Assembly: GCF_000348945.1 (NCBI RefSeq)
Contig: NZ_AOCK01000007.1
Location: forward strand, 1 to 64,000
Source of the DNA: Paeniglutamicibacter gangotriensis Lz1y
GTDB taxonomy: Bacteria > Actinomycetota > Actinomycetes > Actinomycetales > Micrococcaceae
Reading direction: 5' to 3'
DNA: 64,000 nt
Both the position numbers and the translations under genes were made by a program. Positions 27,821 through 39,565 of this stretch are shown here, one piece after another (the first letter of the stretch is position 1; each line of letters starts with the position of its first letter). The notes beneath the pieces are model-generated. The model had not been told where the DNA came from, did not search any database, and saw only the letters and a program-made list of their open reading frames with translations.

Positions 27821-28020
27821 GTCATCATGTCAATCGAAGACTGCCATGGGGGTTCCTATTTCTCCCGTAGGTGCGCTCCCCCGTACTGGCCGGCTGGCAA
27901 GATGGGGCGCGGTGGCCGCGGACCCACGCTATCACCCAGGCGGTGGCAGCTGAAGGCCTCGACCAGCACCTAGTTGCTAGACTTTCTGAACACACCACGT
28001 TGCCCACGTTCGGAGACACT

Positions 28021-28671
28021 TTGCCGCAGAAGATTGCACGGAATCAGCTCTGGTCCTGGGCTCACGTTGAGCGCGCGGCCCTGGCCCGGGACCTTGCCGA
28101 CCTCGACGAAAAGCAATGGGCATCCCGCTCACTGTGCGGACGGTGGAACGTGGAAGAGGTCGTGGCGCACCTGACTGCGGCGGCAAGCATCGGTCCGGCA
28201 CGTTGGGTCACCAGTGCCGTGGCCGCCAAGTTTAATTTCGATCTGCACAACGACCGGCGTTTGGCCGAGCACCTCGGAGCTAGACCCACCGAAACGCTCG
28301 CGCGCTTCCACGCGATACGCACCAGTACCACCTCGACGTTTGGGCCGATCGAGGCCTGGGTGGGCGAAGTACTCATCCACGGCCAAGACATCCGCCATCC
28401 GCTGGGCATCAAACACCAGGCCAATATCGACGCTACAACAGCGGTCGCCCGATTCCTGGTCAAGGGCGACTTCACGGTTCCGAGCAAGACGACCAGTGCC
28501 GGGTTGCGGCTCCAAGCCACCGACGGCCCGTTCACCTCCGGCGACACCGGCCCGTTGGTCACCGGCATCACTATGGCGCTGGTGATGGCCGTGGCCGGGC
28601 GTGGAGCCTATTGCCAGCAGCTCACCGGAGACGGCGTCGATACCCTGTTTGCCCGGTGTACCAGGGCCTGA
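28021..28671 (+). CDS. Maleylpyruvate isomerase family mycothiol-dependent enzyme
   Basis: 216 residues from TTG 28021, chosen for CGGAGA upstream and for family length. The CGRWNVEEVVAHLTAAA region near 39-54 and GEVLIHGQDIRHPLG near 115-130 are typical of the actinobacterial TIGR03083 group, which share the DinB/MDMPI fold and use mycothiol. The precise reaction is unknown; many paralogues exist per genome. It lies divergent to the DinB gene, another member of the same fold superfamily. A -10-like TAGACT lies at 27978-27983. Confidence 0.8.
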   Translation: MPQKIARNQLWSWAHVERAALARDLADLDEKQWASRSLCGRWNVEEVVAHLTAAASIGPARWVTSAVAAKFNFDLHNDRRLAEHLGARPTETLARFHAIRTSTTSTFGPIEAWVGEVLIHGQDIRHPLGIKHQANIDATTAVARFLVKGDFTVPSKTTSAGLRLQATDGPFTSGDTGPLVTGITMALVMAVAGRGAYCQQLTGDGVDTLFARCTRA

Positions 28672-28903
28672 CGTGATGCCCCGGGGGTGGGGTCGCAGCC
28701 CGACAGCCTTGATTGGGGTACAGGCCCTTGGCAGTCATTTCGTCTCTCACGAGTCGGGGAAGAACTTCCTCTGGATGATCCGGGAGCTAAGGAACACGAG
28801 GTTGGCAGCGGACCCGGAGTAGGGCTTGGTCATCTCCGATGCAACCCTCGAATAGGGGTTCAGCACACCGCCGGAGGAATCTGGAGGCACACAACACAGC
28901 ACA

Positions 28904-28935
28904 ACGCCCGGCCACAATTCCTCGTGGCCGGGCGT
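28904..28935. terminator. Bidirectional-looking terminator
   Basis: ACGCCCGGCCAC (28904-28915) pairs perfectly with GTGGCCGGGCGT (28924-28935) over an 8-nt loop. It lies 13 nt after the stop of the minus-strand gene 28949-29521. The run from 28672 to 28903 has no supportable gene. Confidence 0.65.
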
Positions 28936-28948
28936 AGTCGTTGCATGC

Positions 28949-29521
28949 TTATTCCAGGGTGAACGGCGTCTTGGCCGGCAACGGGTAGGCCTGCCGCAGC
29001 TTGTTCACGTCCTCGAACGGTGCGGTGGCGATGGAGAGCTTGGTGAAGTCGAGCTTGGCCCCGCGCAGGCAGGTCTTGATCGCCGCGACTGCCTTCTTGG
29101 GTTCCGGGGACAGGATGCGGATGTTCAGCTTGCGGGGGGCGAAATCCGAGGACTCCACGGTGCCCAGGCCACGCCAGGCCAGGTGCCCGGTCAGGGCTTC
29201 CTTGGCAGTGGATTCCAGGTAGCGGTCACGGTCGGTGCCCTCGGCGGTCTTCAGCGCGTACTGCACGATGACCCAGCCCTGGTCGGCGTCCGTGATGGCA
29301 GCGAAGCCATCTTCGATGCAGGCTTCACCAAAGGCTGCCAGCAGCCCCTCTGCGGTGGCCTCGTTGACGTCCTTGGCGGTCTCGGTCTTCGACAGGTTCC
29401 CGACGGTTCCGTGGTTGACCACGAACTGGCCCACTTCCTCGCCCTCGTAGCTGGTGAACCAGGCCTCGCGGAAGAGTAGGGTTCCAGCGTCGTCGCGGCG
29501 GTAGGTGCGGATGATTGACAT
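28949..29521 (-). CDS. Protein of unknown function
   Basis: 190 residues, soluble, with no signal peptide or membrane helix. ATG at 29521 has AAGGAGC 9 nt upstream. The chain seems to have two halves: an N-terminal beta-rich part (LLFREAWFTSYEGEEVGQFV) and a C-terminal part with RKLNIRILSPEPKKAVAAIK. I do not recognise the family. It follows the DUF402 gene by 13 nt on the same strand, so it may be the last gene of a dxs-DUF402 unit. Confidence 0.65.
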   Translation of the reverse strand: MSIIRTYRRDDAGTLLFREAWFTSYEGEEVGQFVVNHGTVGNLSKTETAKDVNEATAEGLLAAFGEACIEDGFAAITDADQGWVIVQYALKTAEGTDRDRYLESTAKEALTGHLAWRGLGTVESSDFAPRKLNIRILSPEPKKAVAAIKTCLRGAKLDFTKLSIATAPFEDVNKLRQAYPLPAKTPFTLE

Positions 29522-29534
29522 GTGGTGGTGCTCC

Positions 29535-30134
29535 TTAGCGGGATGATGTCCGTGAAAATTCCGTGCGGCCGCGTATCAGCCAGCCATGGGCGGTGCCGTC
29601 GAAGGGCGCCAGATGCGAGCCGACGGCGTCAAGCAAGGTGCGGGCCTCGGCGTCGATGGCCTCCACCAGACGGCGTGGATAGCGCATCAGCGCGGAGTGT
29701 TCAGCGAATTCGTCCTCGTCATCCAGGTAGAGGCCGCGGGAACGCGAGTCGACGACGTCGAGGTCCATATCCACCGAGTTCACTTCCCAGCCGCCGCGGG
29801 CCAGGGTCCGCCAGCCGATCTGAGTGGAGAGGTCCAGGTAGGTGCGGAAGTCCTCGTCCGCGTCGTCGTAGAAGGTCCCAAGCCACGATCCGGTGTGTGG
29901 GATGAGGCAGACGGCATCGGACTCGGCCCAATGGCCGTGGCCGGGGCGCGAGACCAGGGATCCGGTCGGCTGATAGACCCACTGGCCGTGATCGTCTTCA
30001 CCTAGGTAGCGTCCGGGAACCACCCAGTGCGGGGTCCCGTCGTATTTCCAGGCTCGAGCGACCACCAGGTCCCCGGGGATGGCTCCGGTGAGGTCCCGCG
30101 GAAGGCTTGCTGGCACCGGTGCTGCCGCGTTCAC
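29535..30134 (-). CDS. DUF402 domain protein
   Basis: 199 residues from GTG 30134. The DUF402 fold is suggested by [27 protein letters not shown] and [28 protein letters not shown], with the conserved acidic D-x-D-L-D-V and Glu/Asp residues that bind Mg2+ in nucleoside-diphosphate phosphatases of this family (FomD-like/Ntdp). The start GTG overlaps the dxs stop as GTGA with no good ribosome-binding site, implying translational coupling to dxs. Hydrolysis of an NDP or related compound is a guess from family knowledge. Confidence 0.8.
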   Translation of the reverse strand: MNAAAPVPASLPRDLTGAIPGDLVVARAWKYDGTPHWVVPGRYLGEDDHGQWVYQPTGSLVSRPGHGHWAESDAVCLIPHTGSWLGTFYDDADEDFRTYLDLSTQIGWRTLARGGWEVNSVDMDLDVVDSRSRGLYLDDEDEFAEHSALMRYPRRLVEAIDAEARTLLDAVGSHLAPFDGTAHGWLIRGRTEFSRTSSR

Positions 30135-32098
30135 AGCTGAGGAATCTGTCCGGTCGGCATTTCGGCCCCGGGCAACGGCCGCGCGAAGGGGACCTTGGTG
30201 CCCAGCACCTGCGCCAGGGTGTCGTTGGCGATCCGGTCTGCGGTCAGACCGACCCGCTCCAGGACCTGGTCGCGGCTGCCATGGGCCAGGAATTCGGTGG
30301 GCAGGCCGACCTCGTTCAGGGCAGTGTCGACGCCCGCTGCGCGCATTTCCTGGCGGATGCGAGAGCCCACGCCACCGGCGCGGACCCCGTCCTCGACGCA
30401 GACCACGATGCGGTGGCGTGCGGCCAGGCCGATGATGGAGCGCGGCACCGGCAACACCCAGCGTGGATCGACCACGGTGACGGTGATGCCTTGGGCGTTC
30501 AGCCGCCCGGCAACATCCAGGCAGAGTTCGCTCATCGCGCCGACAGAGACGATCAGCACGTCGCGTTCCTCCCCGGCACCGAGCTTGGCCAGAACGTCGA
30601 CCCCGTCGTGCAGGCGAGCGGTAGCCACAATTTCCGCCCCGACGTTGCCCTTGGAAAAGCGCACCACCGAGGGTGCATCGGAAATAGCCACGGCCTCGCG
30701 CAGTTCCTCGCGCAACCGCACCGCGTCGCGCGGGGCTGCCAGGTGAAGGTTGGGCACGATCTGCATCAGCGCCATGTCCCACATCCCGTGGTGGCTGGGC
30801 CCGTCCGGCCCGGTGACACCGGCGCGGTCCAGCACCACGGTGACCCCTGCCTTGTGCAGGGCCACGTCCATGAGCAGCTGGTCAAACGCGCGGTTCAGGA
30901 AGGTCGCATAGACGCAGACCACCGGGTGCAGGCCGCCGAAGGCCAGACCGGCGGCGGAGGTCATGGCGTGCTGTTCGGCGATGCCCACGTCCAAGACCCG
31001 CTCGGGGTGTCGCTCGGACATGGTCTTCAGGCCCACCGGTTGCAGCATCGCACCGGTGATGGCAACGATGTCATCGCGCTCGTCGGCGATGTCGGCGATT
31101 TCCTCACCAAAGACGGAAGTCCAGGACCGTGCCGAGGCCTTGGAAATCGGCTCACCGGTCTGCGGGTCAATCACGCCCACGGCGTGGAACTGGTCCGCTT
31201 CGTTGGCGCGGGCCGGCGCGTAGCCGCGACCCTTTTCTGTCAGCACGTGCACGATCACCGGGCCGGCGAACTTCCTTGCCTGGAGCAGGGCCTCGTCCAC
31301 GGAGGCCTGGTTGTGCCCGTCGATCGGGCCGATGTATTTCATGCCCAGGTCTTCAAAGAGGCCCTGGGGTGCCCACCAGTCCTTGATGCCCTTCTTGGTG
31401 GCGTGCAAGGACTTATAGGCGAACTGGCCCACGGCGCCCGAGTCCTTCAGCCGCGTCTTGAGCTTGTCCATGGTGTCTTCGTAGGCAGGGTGCGTACGGA
31501 ACTGGTCCAGACGCTGGCGCAGCCCTGCCAGCTGGTCCGCGATCCCGCCAATGGTCGGGGCGTAGGAGCGACCGTTGTCATTGACCACGATCACCACGCG
31601 ACGATCCTTGTCCGCGGCAATGTTGTTCACCGCTTCCCAGGCCATGCCGCCAGTCAGCGCACCGTCACCGACCATCGCGACCACGTAGCGTTCGGCTTCC
31701 CCGGTGAGTTTGCGGGCCCGGGAAATTCCGTCGGCCCATGAAAGCGAGGAAGAAGCGTGGGAGGACTCGACGATGTCGTGCACCGATTCGGCGCGCTCTG
31801 GGTACCCGGAGAGGCCTCCGGCCTGGCGCAAGGTGGAGAAGTCTTGGCGTCCGGTGAGCAGCTTGTGCACGTAGGACTGGTGCCCGGTATCAAAGATGAT
31901 GGAGTCCGTGGGTGAATCGAAGACCCGGTGGATTCCCAGGGTCAGTTCGACCACGCCGAGGTTCGGGCCCAGGTGCCCGCCGGTGCGGGCCACGTTCTTG
32001 ATCAGGAAATCGCGGATTTCCTGGGCAAGCTGCTGCATTTGGGCCGCGTCCAAGCCACGAAGGTCCCGCGGTTCCTTAATGGTCTGAAGCAATGGCAC
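30131..32098 (-). CDS. dxs: 1-deoxy-D-xylulose-5-phosphate synthase
   Basis: 655 residues, normal DXS length. It condenses pyruvate and glyceraldehyde-3-phosphate with thiamine diphosphate, first step of the MEP isoprenoid pathway. Visible are the GGHLGPNLG motif near the N-terminus, the ThDP/Mg motif [24 protein letters not shown], and the transketolase-like [20 protein letters not shown] stretch. GTG at 32098 is preferred, with AAAGGA upstream, over the longer frame from 32131. A -10-like TAGGAT lies at 32135-32140 on the minus strand. Confidence 0.96.
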   Translation of the reverse strand: MPLLQTIKEPRDLRGLDAAQMQQLAQEIRDFLIKNVARTGGHLGPNLGVVELTLGIHRVFDSPTDSIIFDTGHQSYVHKLLTGRQDFSTLRQAGGLSGYPERAESVHDIVESSHASSSLSWADGISRARKLTGEAERYVVAMVGDGALTGGMAWEAVNNIAADKDRRVVIVVNDNGRSYAPTIGGIADQLAGLRQRLDQFRTHPAYEDTMDKLKTRLKDSGAVGQFAYKSLHATKKGIKDWWAPQGLFEDLGMKYIGPIDGHNQASVDEALLQARKFAGPVIVHVLTEKGRGYAPARANEADQFHAVGVIDPQTGEPISKASARSWTSVFGEEIADIADERDDIVAITGAMLQPVGLKTMSERHPERVLDVGIAEQHAMTSAAGLAFGGLHPVVCVYATFLNRAFDQLLMDVALHKAGVTVVLDRAGVTGPDGPSHHGMWDMALMQIVPNLHLAAPRDAVRLREELREAVAISDAPSVVRFSKGNVGAEIVATARLHDGVDVLAKLGAGEERDVLIVSVGAMSELCLDVAGRLNAQGITVTVVDPRWVLPVPRSIIGLAARHRIVVCVEDGVRAGGVGSRIRQEMRAAGVDTALNEVGLPTEFLAHGSRDQVLERVGLTADRIANDTLAQVLGTKVPFARPLPGAEMPTGQIPQL

Positions 32099-32305
32099 GG
32101 ATGCAGTCCTTTCAAGATGACAAATACCCACTCAATCCTACCGCTCAGGATTTGGACCCGGACACCATCGCGGTGTACGCCACATCCCTGTGCATTCGTC
32201 GGTGGACAGGTATTGGGCAACGTTCATTGCCCGCGCATAGGATCACTTCATGGGAACCCTTCCCGTTTCCCCCTTCCACCGACAATTCTAAGGACGCACC
32301 GCACC

Positions 32306-32734
32306 ATGACTTCGTCGAACAGTTCCGGGCCCACGGTCCTCTTCGTCTGCAACACCAACGGTGGCAAATCCCAGCTTGCCGCCGCGTTGCTTCGCCGAGC
32401 CGCGGGCGATTCCGTGCAGGTCCAGTCCGCCGGGCTCATCCCTGCGCACCACGTCAACGAGTTGGTCGCCTCAGTGGCGGAGGAAGTCGGCGCGGATATG
32501 CGCTCCGAGGTTCCCAGCGCGCTGAGCGATGAGGCGCTGCGGGCTGCCGATAAGGTGATCATTGTGGGCGAGGCCCAGGTCCCAGAACTCGAGGGGGTCC
32601 CCATGGAACGTTGGGTACCGGCTGAGGCCCCGGCCTCACTGGCCACCGATCACGAGCGCATGGAGTTCCTACGCGAGGATCTTGCCGCCCGAGTCTCGGA
32701 ACTGGCCAAGGAGCTGGGCTCCGCCGCCGAGTAG
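32306..32734 (+). CDS. LMW-PTPase-fold arsenate-mycothiol transferase/arsenate reductase
   Basis: 142 residues. The P-loop near the N-terminus reads CNTNGGKSQ, with Lys where tyrosine phosphatases have Arg, as in the mycothiol-dependent ArsC proteins of Corynebacterium. These join arsenate to mycothiol, which a mycoredoxin then reduces. The GTKPA-like turn appears as SAGLIPAHHVN and an Asp-containing C-terminal loop is replaced by RWVPAEAP. No arsenite exporter or ArsR is near, so arsenic resistance as the main role is not shown. ATG at 32306, TAAGGAC upstream. Divergent to dxs. Confidence 0.8.
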   Translation: MTSSNSSGPTVLFVCNTNGGKSQLAAALLRRAAGDSVQVQSAGLIPAHHVNELVASVAEEVGADMRSEVPSALSDEALRAADKVIIVGEAQVPELEGVPMERWVPAEAPASLATDHERMEFLREDLAARVSELAKELGSAAE

Positions 32735-33019
32735 GACTACAAGCCAACGGTCCGCCCCATATCCGGAGTCTGGATACCCCTACTTCCCCATCAACGAGGA
32801 AGGCCCGATCGACCGTGCCGAAAAACGAGGAGCACGCGATTGGCTAGTAAGCAAGCCTGAAATGCGGATCGAGTCCTCGGCTGACCCGTCGAGCGCAACC
32901 TTGGATTGCGCACGGGAAGCATCCGTACAGCTGCGGCCGCGGAAAGATTCCTTGGGTCAGCCGGCCGTGTGATCGGGGAAGGCAAATAGTGCCACGATGA
33001 GGATCGGGCCCAGCAACGC
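32735..33019. other. Intergenic region without supportable gene
   Basis: A plus-strand frame stays open past the arsC stop (to 32972) and holds a short protein-like stretch (PYFPINEEGPIDRAEKRGA), but it has no start of its own and no recognised family. It may be a decayed fragment next to the pseudogene locus. Confidence 0.4.
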
Positions 33020-33047
33020 AAAAGCGGCGCCGTTTAGCGCCGCTTTT
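33020..33047. terminator. Terminator downstream of the toxin-immunity remnant
   Basis: AAAAGCGGCGC (33020-33030) pairs perfectly with GCGCCGCTTTT (33037-33047), with a 6-nt loop. On the minus strand it lies 13 nt after the immunity pseudogene stop and ends in TTTT, so it still marks the end of that operon. Confidence 0.75.
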
Positions 33048-33060
33048 GTTGGAGTGACGC

Positions 33061-33489
33061 TTACGGGATGGACAACTCGCGCAGCCTAGCTGCCGCGTCC
33101 CGGTATTCGATGACCTGGTCCTTAGTAAATCCCGCTTCGGGGCTTCGCGACAAGAGCTTCGTTTCCTCCAGGAGATCCGCCAGGTGATCCTTTGCGGTTC
33201 GTACCGATGATGCCATAAGTGCGGCGGCTTCAGTCTGCACTTCGAGGTAAGAGAAGTCGGCGACGGATCCGTTGAGAATCCAGCTGGCGATATGCGGCTT
33301 GTCCAGTGGATGGGCGACAGCGATTCATTCCCGGACAAACTCCAGGTAGGGCTACGTGTCCTCGGCGATCCGGTGGTAGTCGAATGCCTCCACGAGCAGC
33401 TCTGGTTTCTGTTCGATCGCCAGACCTGCAGCCGTCTTCGGATCCTTGGCCTCGATGGCCTCGATGATCGGCGTGACTGCTACTGACAT
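33061..33489 (-). pseudogene. Degenerate gene, probable immunity partner of the upstream toxin
   Basis: From ATG 33489 the frame reads MSVAVTPIIEAIEAKDPK and on to residue 45, then TAG (33354-33352), eight sense codons, then TGA (33327-33325), and continues uninterrupted to TAA at 33061. The whole 142-codon frame has regular protein-like composition (PHIASWILNGSVADFSYLEV; TKDQVIEYRDAAARLREL), so it is a gene inactivated by two stops; the TGA probably replaced TGG. Its ATG overlaps the toxin-domain stop as TAATG, the usual toxin-immunity coupling. Small, acidic-helical character fits an immunity protein. The family is not recognised. Confidence 0.7.
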
Positions 33490-34063
33490 TACGTCACCCA
33501 TCCGTCTGAGATCTCGCCGGTTTTCTTGGATACCACGGCGATGATCGGCTTTCCCTTGTGCACCCAGCGGTATTCATAAGCCTGCGTACCGCGGTTGTAC
33601 CTCTAACCGTTTGCCACTGCATTCGTCAGGAGGTCTGCGGCCTTGCCCCTGTTACCTTGAGCCCCAAACTTATGCCAGTTGTGCCTCTTCTGCATAATGT
33701 GGTTCCACTTGTTCGCGTTCAGGCTCAGCGTCTTCTGCCTCAGGGCCTTCTTTAGTCCTGTTTCCCGAATACCTTGATGACGTGCTTGATCCCGTACCTG
33801 ACAACCATCCCCAGTATGAACCCGATAATCGGCACCAGCGCCGGCGTGGCTACGTCCAGACGGACGCTCGAAGTCGATGACGGGCCCGTTGAACGCTCGT
33901 CGGTGGTGGATGCGGCATTCTTGGCAACAGGAAGCGTGGACGTCACCGTAGTGACTGTTTCCGAGGCCAGGGCTGGCTTCGCGTCGACAGTGGCAGGCAA
34001 CAACGTCAAGGCCAGCGCAACCGTGTCAACCTCGGCCATAGTGGAAAGTAGATGTTTGATCAC
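33489..34063 (-). pseudogene. Frameshifted secreted toxin gene with HIMxxxHxW-type C-terminal toxin domain
   Basis: The 5' part (34063-33752, GTG start with GGAGG 5 nt upstream) encodes 103 residues: a signal peptide (VALALTLLPATVDA, predicted cleavage after AKPALA), a Ser/Thr-rich linker and a hydrophobic segment VPIIGFILGMVV. It ends at TAA 33754. One base out of frame the sequence goes on as KKALRQKTLSLNANKWNHIM, QKRHNWHKFG and, past a TAG at 33605, YEYRWVHKGKPIIAVVSKK to TAA 33491. The NKWNHIM-x3-HNW pattern resembles the polymorphic toxin type 35 domain. One frameshift and one stop mark it as inactive. Confidence 0.7.
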
Positions 34064-34779
34064 GGGGACCTCCGGCAGGTGAGAGATGAGAGCGACATGA
34101 CCACAGTCATACACGAAACCTGACTTTTATCCGCCAGTGTTTCAAATGGTGCTTCACGAAACGTGATCGAGAGTTTGTGGGGCTGAGTTGGTGCTTTCGA
34201 TTCCGACGTCACCCACGACGCCATATTGGTGCCCGAACGGATCACAGCTGGCCGACGATGAGCGGGCTCGAGGCCCCCGCCACTCCTAGACCCTGCCTTA
34301 GATCACCACACGGGCGCACTCCCAGGGCTCAGTCCCCGAGGCGGACCCGGCGCAACGGGACGATCATTCCCGCTCGCTGCGGCAAGGCACCTAAAGCTTC
34401 GGCCGAAGACACTCCGCCGACCAAAAGAGACTGCATGGTTTCGCTTGACGCCGATTTGGGTTAGTCTCCATTAACCGTGATTTTCAGCACACCGCAAGCG
34501 TGCTGGCAGACCCCCGTGTAATTGCCCGATTTGAGACCAACACGCAACTGACATCCGCATTCGCCCACATGGGCGACACCGAACAAAGAATTCCTCGGCC
34601 GGATTCCACCCAGCCCGATCCCCTCCCTACCGTGGTCTCCCCTCGAGGCCCCTAGCACGATTGGATGCACCCATGAGCGCTGCGACTACTCAGATAATGC
34701 AGGGCCTCACGAGCCCTGCCCACACGAGTTTCCCTCATCGGGGCGCGAAGATCCTCCCGCGCGCAATGGGGGAACGAGC
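34064..34779. other. Intergenic region, 716 bp, no supportable gene
   Basis: Short open frames exist on both strands, but none has a start with a ribosome-binding site and a recognisable product. A 70-codon frame without a start codon near 34440-34650 (plus) reads protein-like around ASVLADPRVIARFETNTQ and may be a relic. The region should contain the promoters of the toxin remnant (minus) and of the acyl-CoA ligase gene (plus). It is more AT-rich than its surroundings near 34080-34160. Confidence 0.45.
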
Positions 34780-36393
34780 ATGAAATCCTATGCGAAAGGT
34801 GAGACTCAGGTACCACTGCTGACCGAAACGATCGGCCACGCTTTCGAATCGACAGTGCGTCAGCATGGCCCCTCCGATGCCCTGGTCGAGGTTTCCACCG
34901 GGCGTCGGTGGACCTGGACGGAACTTGACCGAGACGTCGACGACTTGGCCAGGGGCCTACTTGCAGCAGGGATGAGCGCGGGCGATCGCGTCGGAATCTG
35001 GGCGCCCAACTGCGCCGCATGGACGCTGGTCCAGTTCGCCACGGCGAAGATCGGTGTCATCCTGGTCAATATCAACCCCGCCTACCGCACCCATGAGTAC
35101 GCCTACGCCGCCAACCACAGCGGACTGCGGATGCTCATCGCCATTTCACGCTTCAAAACCAGCGACAACAGATCAATGATCGAACAGGCCGCAGACGAGA
35201 CCCCGGGGCTGGAACAGGTGGTCTACCTCGACACCGACGATTGGGCCGAACTCATCGGATCGGGCAAACACCTTGAACCTGATGCGGTGGCTCGTCGATT
35301 GGAGACCCTCTCACCGGATGATCCGATCAATATCCAGTACACCTCCGGGACCACCGGCTTCCCGAAGGGGGCGACCCTCAGCCACCGCAACATCCTGAAC
35401 AACGGCCACTTCACCACGGAACTGATCGGGCTGAAGGCCTCCGACCGGTTGTGCATCCCCGTCCCGTTCTACCACTGCTTCGGCATGGTCATGGCTAATA
35501 TCGGTTGCACCACGCACGGGGCCACCATGGTCATCCCCTCCCCCGGCTTCGACGCCGAAACTACCTTGCGCACAATCGCCGAGGAACGCTGCACCGCCGT
35601 CTACGGGGTGCCAACCATGTTCATCTCCATGCAGAACCACCCCAGCTTCGGCACTCATGACCTCTCGAGCCTGCGCACCGGGATCATGGCCGGCTCGGTC
35701 TGTCCGGTGGAGGTCATGCAACGCTGCATCGACGAGATGAACATGTCCGAGGTGTCCATCGCCTACGGGATGACCGAGACCAGCCCGGTCTCATGCCAAA
35801 CCCGGGTCGATGACGATCTGGGGCGCCGCACCTCCACCATCGGCCGCGTCCACCCGCATCTGGAGATCAAGATCGTTGATCCTGCCACGGGCGAGACCCT
35901 GGATCGCGGCCAGCCCGGCGAATTGTGCACCCGCGGGTACTCGGTGATGCTCGGCTACTGGAACGATGAGCAGAAAACCCACGAGGCGATAGATGCCGAG
36001 GGGTGGATGCACACCGGGGACCTCGCCGAGATGCGCGAGGACGGCTACTGCAACGTCGTAGGCAGAATCAAGGACATGGTCATCCGCGGCGGTGAGAACA
36101 TCTATCCCCGGGAGGTCGAGGAGTTCTTGTACCGCCACCCGGACATCGAAGACGTCCAAATCATCGGGGTGCCCGATCAGAAGTACGGCGAGGCGCTGTG
36201 TGCCTGCATCAAGATGAAGGCGGGCACCGCGCCGCTGACTCTGCCGACGCTGCGAGATTTCATCGACGGCAGGCTCGCCCACTATAAGATTCCGTCGTAT
36301 CTGGTCCTTGTCGATGACTTTCCGATGACGGTGACCGGCAAGATCCGCAAGATCCAGCTCCGCGAGGAAGCAACGGCCCTGCTCGGGCTCTAA
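34780..36393 (+). CDS. Acyl-CoA synthetase (AMP-binding, FadD-like)
   Basis: 537 residues. ANL-superfamily motifs in order: P-loop [16 protein letters not shown] near 187-202, YGMTETSP near 328-335, the [11 protein letters not shown] stretch near 408 and the hinge/C-terminal lysine region [13 protein letters not shown] near 515-527. It activates a fatty or other carboxylic acid with ATP and CoA; the medium- to long-chain group is most likely. ATG at 34780 is preceded by GGGGGA. It stands alone, not in the fad operon 18 kb away. A hairpin follows. Confidence 0.9.
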   Translation: MKSYAKGETQVPLLTETIGHAFESTVRQHGPSDALVEVSTGRRWTWTELDRDVDDLARGLLAAGMSAGDRVGIWAPNCAAWTLVQFATAKIGVILVNINPAYRTHEYAYAANHSGLRMLIAISRFKTSDNRSMIEQAADETPGLEQVVYLDTDDWAELIGSGKHLEPDAVARRLETLSPDDPINIQYTSGTTGFPKGATLSHRNILNNGHFTTELIGLKASDRLCIPVPFYHCFGMVMANIGCTTHGATMVIPSPGFDAETTLRTIAEERCTAVYGVPTMFISMQNHPSFGTHDLSSLRTGIMAGSVCPVEVMQRCIDEMNMSEVSIAYGMTETSPVSCQTRVDDDLGRRTSTIGRVHPHLEIKIVDPATGETLDRGQPGELCTRGYSVMLGYWNDEQKTHEAIDAEGWMHTGDLAEMREDGYCNVVGRIKDMVIRGGENIYPREVEEFLYRHPDIEDVQIIGVPDQKYGEALCACIKMKAGTAPLTLPTLRDFIDGRLAHYKIPSYLVLVDDFPMTVTGKIRKIQLREEATALLGL

Positions 36394-36429
36394 AACGCTT
36401 CGCCTTGCCCGGGGCCATGGGTCTTGAAG

Positions 36430-36467
36430 GCAACCAGCACGGGCGAGGTGCGCCCCGTGCTGGTTGC
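36430..36467 (+). terminator. Hairpin after the acyl-CoA synthetase gene
   Basis: GCAACCAGCACGGG (36430-36443) pairs with CCCGTGCTGGTTGC (36454-36467), 10-nt loop, no T-run. It lies 36 nt after the stop codon. Confidence 0.6.
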
Positions 36468-36684
36468 TGCAGTTGACCGCAGCTACACCCCGCTGGCTCA
36501 GTGGTGCGCCGGCGGGACCGGTTGTCCGAGCAACTATCCCGCTCCAGCAGTTCGTTGACCTCCGGGCCAGGCTATGCGATTCCCGTATGCGGTCCCGAAA
36601 CCGCAAGTTGACCCGTGAAGCGATTCTCCAGAACACCATGTATTCGTCAGGTCCTACCGGCAGCAGATACGTGGTGGTTAAATG
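36468..36684. other. Intergenic stretch with nothing recognised
   Basis: Part of the 363-bp gap between the convergent acyl-CoA synthetase and aconitase genes. It lies between their two terminator hairpins. Open frames here lack starts with ribosome-binding sites or family resemblance. Confidence 0.4.
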
Positions 36685-36734
36685 CCGCAAGGGCGGGCCT
36701 CACCGGATTGCTCCGGGAAGATCCGCCCTTGCGG
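36685..36734 (-). terminator. Hairpin terminator of acnA
   Basis: CCGCAAGGGCGG (36685-36696) pairs perfectly with CCGCCCTTGCGG (36723-36734) across a 26-nt loop, 22 nt beyond the acnA stop on the minus strand. Confidence 0.6.
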
Positions 36735-36756
36735 TGCGTTGAGTCGCGCTAGCTGA

Positions 36757-39462
<2,706 letters not shown>

Positions 39463-39514
39463 GGGGACTCCTCTCGCCGGATTTTTCATCTTCGTTGCAC
39501 GCCACAAGGAAATC

Positions 39515-39534
39515 CAGTTAGGCGGTCCTAACTG
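39515..39534 (-). promoter_or_regulatory. Proximal operator-like palindrome upstream of acnA
   Basis: CAGTTAGG and CCTAACTG form a perfect 8-bp inverted repeat around CGGT, 53 nt before the acnA start. The TTAGG...CCTAA arms recall iron-box half-sites, but the spacing differs from the DtxR/IdeR 19-bp box. Confidence 0.45.
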
Positions 39535-39565
39535 AGTTCGACTTGTGTTTTATTGCGGCAGAGCT

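Noticed and set aside
28747-28890. 47-codon minus-strand frame with GTG start (protein-like SEMTKPYSGSAANLVFLSS)
   Set aside because: It reads like protein, but it has no ribosome-binding site, lies after a terminator and has no family I can name. Left out for lack of support.
30107-31741. 544-codon plus-strand frame opposite dxs
   Set aside because: dxs is certain; this frame has typical antisense composition.
34461-34670. 69-codon minus-strand frame in the 34064-34779 gap
   Set aside because: No ribosome-binding site and Gly/Cys-rich low-information sequence.
39515-39534. IdeR/DtxR iron box at acnA
   Set aside because: The half-sites look right, but the spacing is 4 nt instead of the arrangement in the 19-bp box, so it is reported only as an unassigned dyad.
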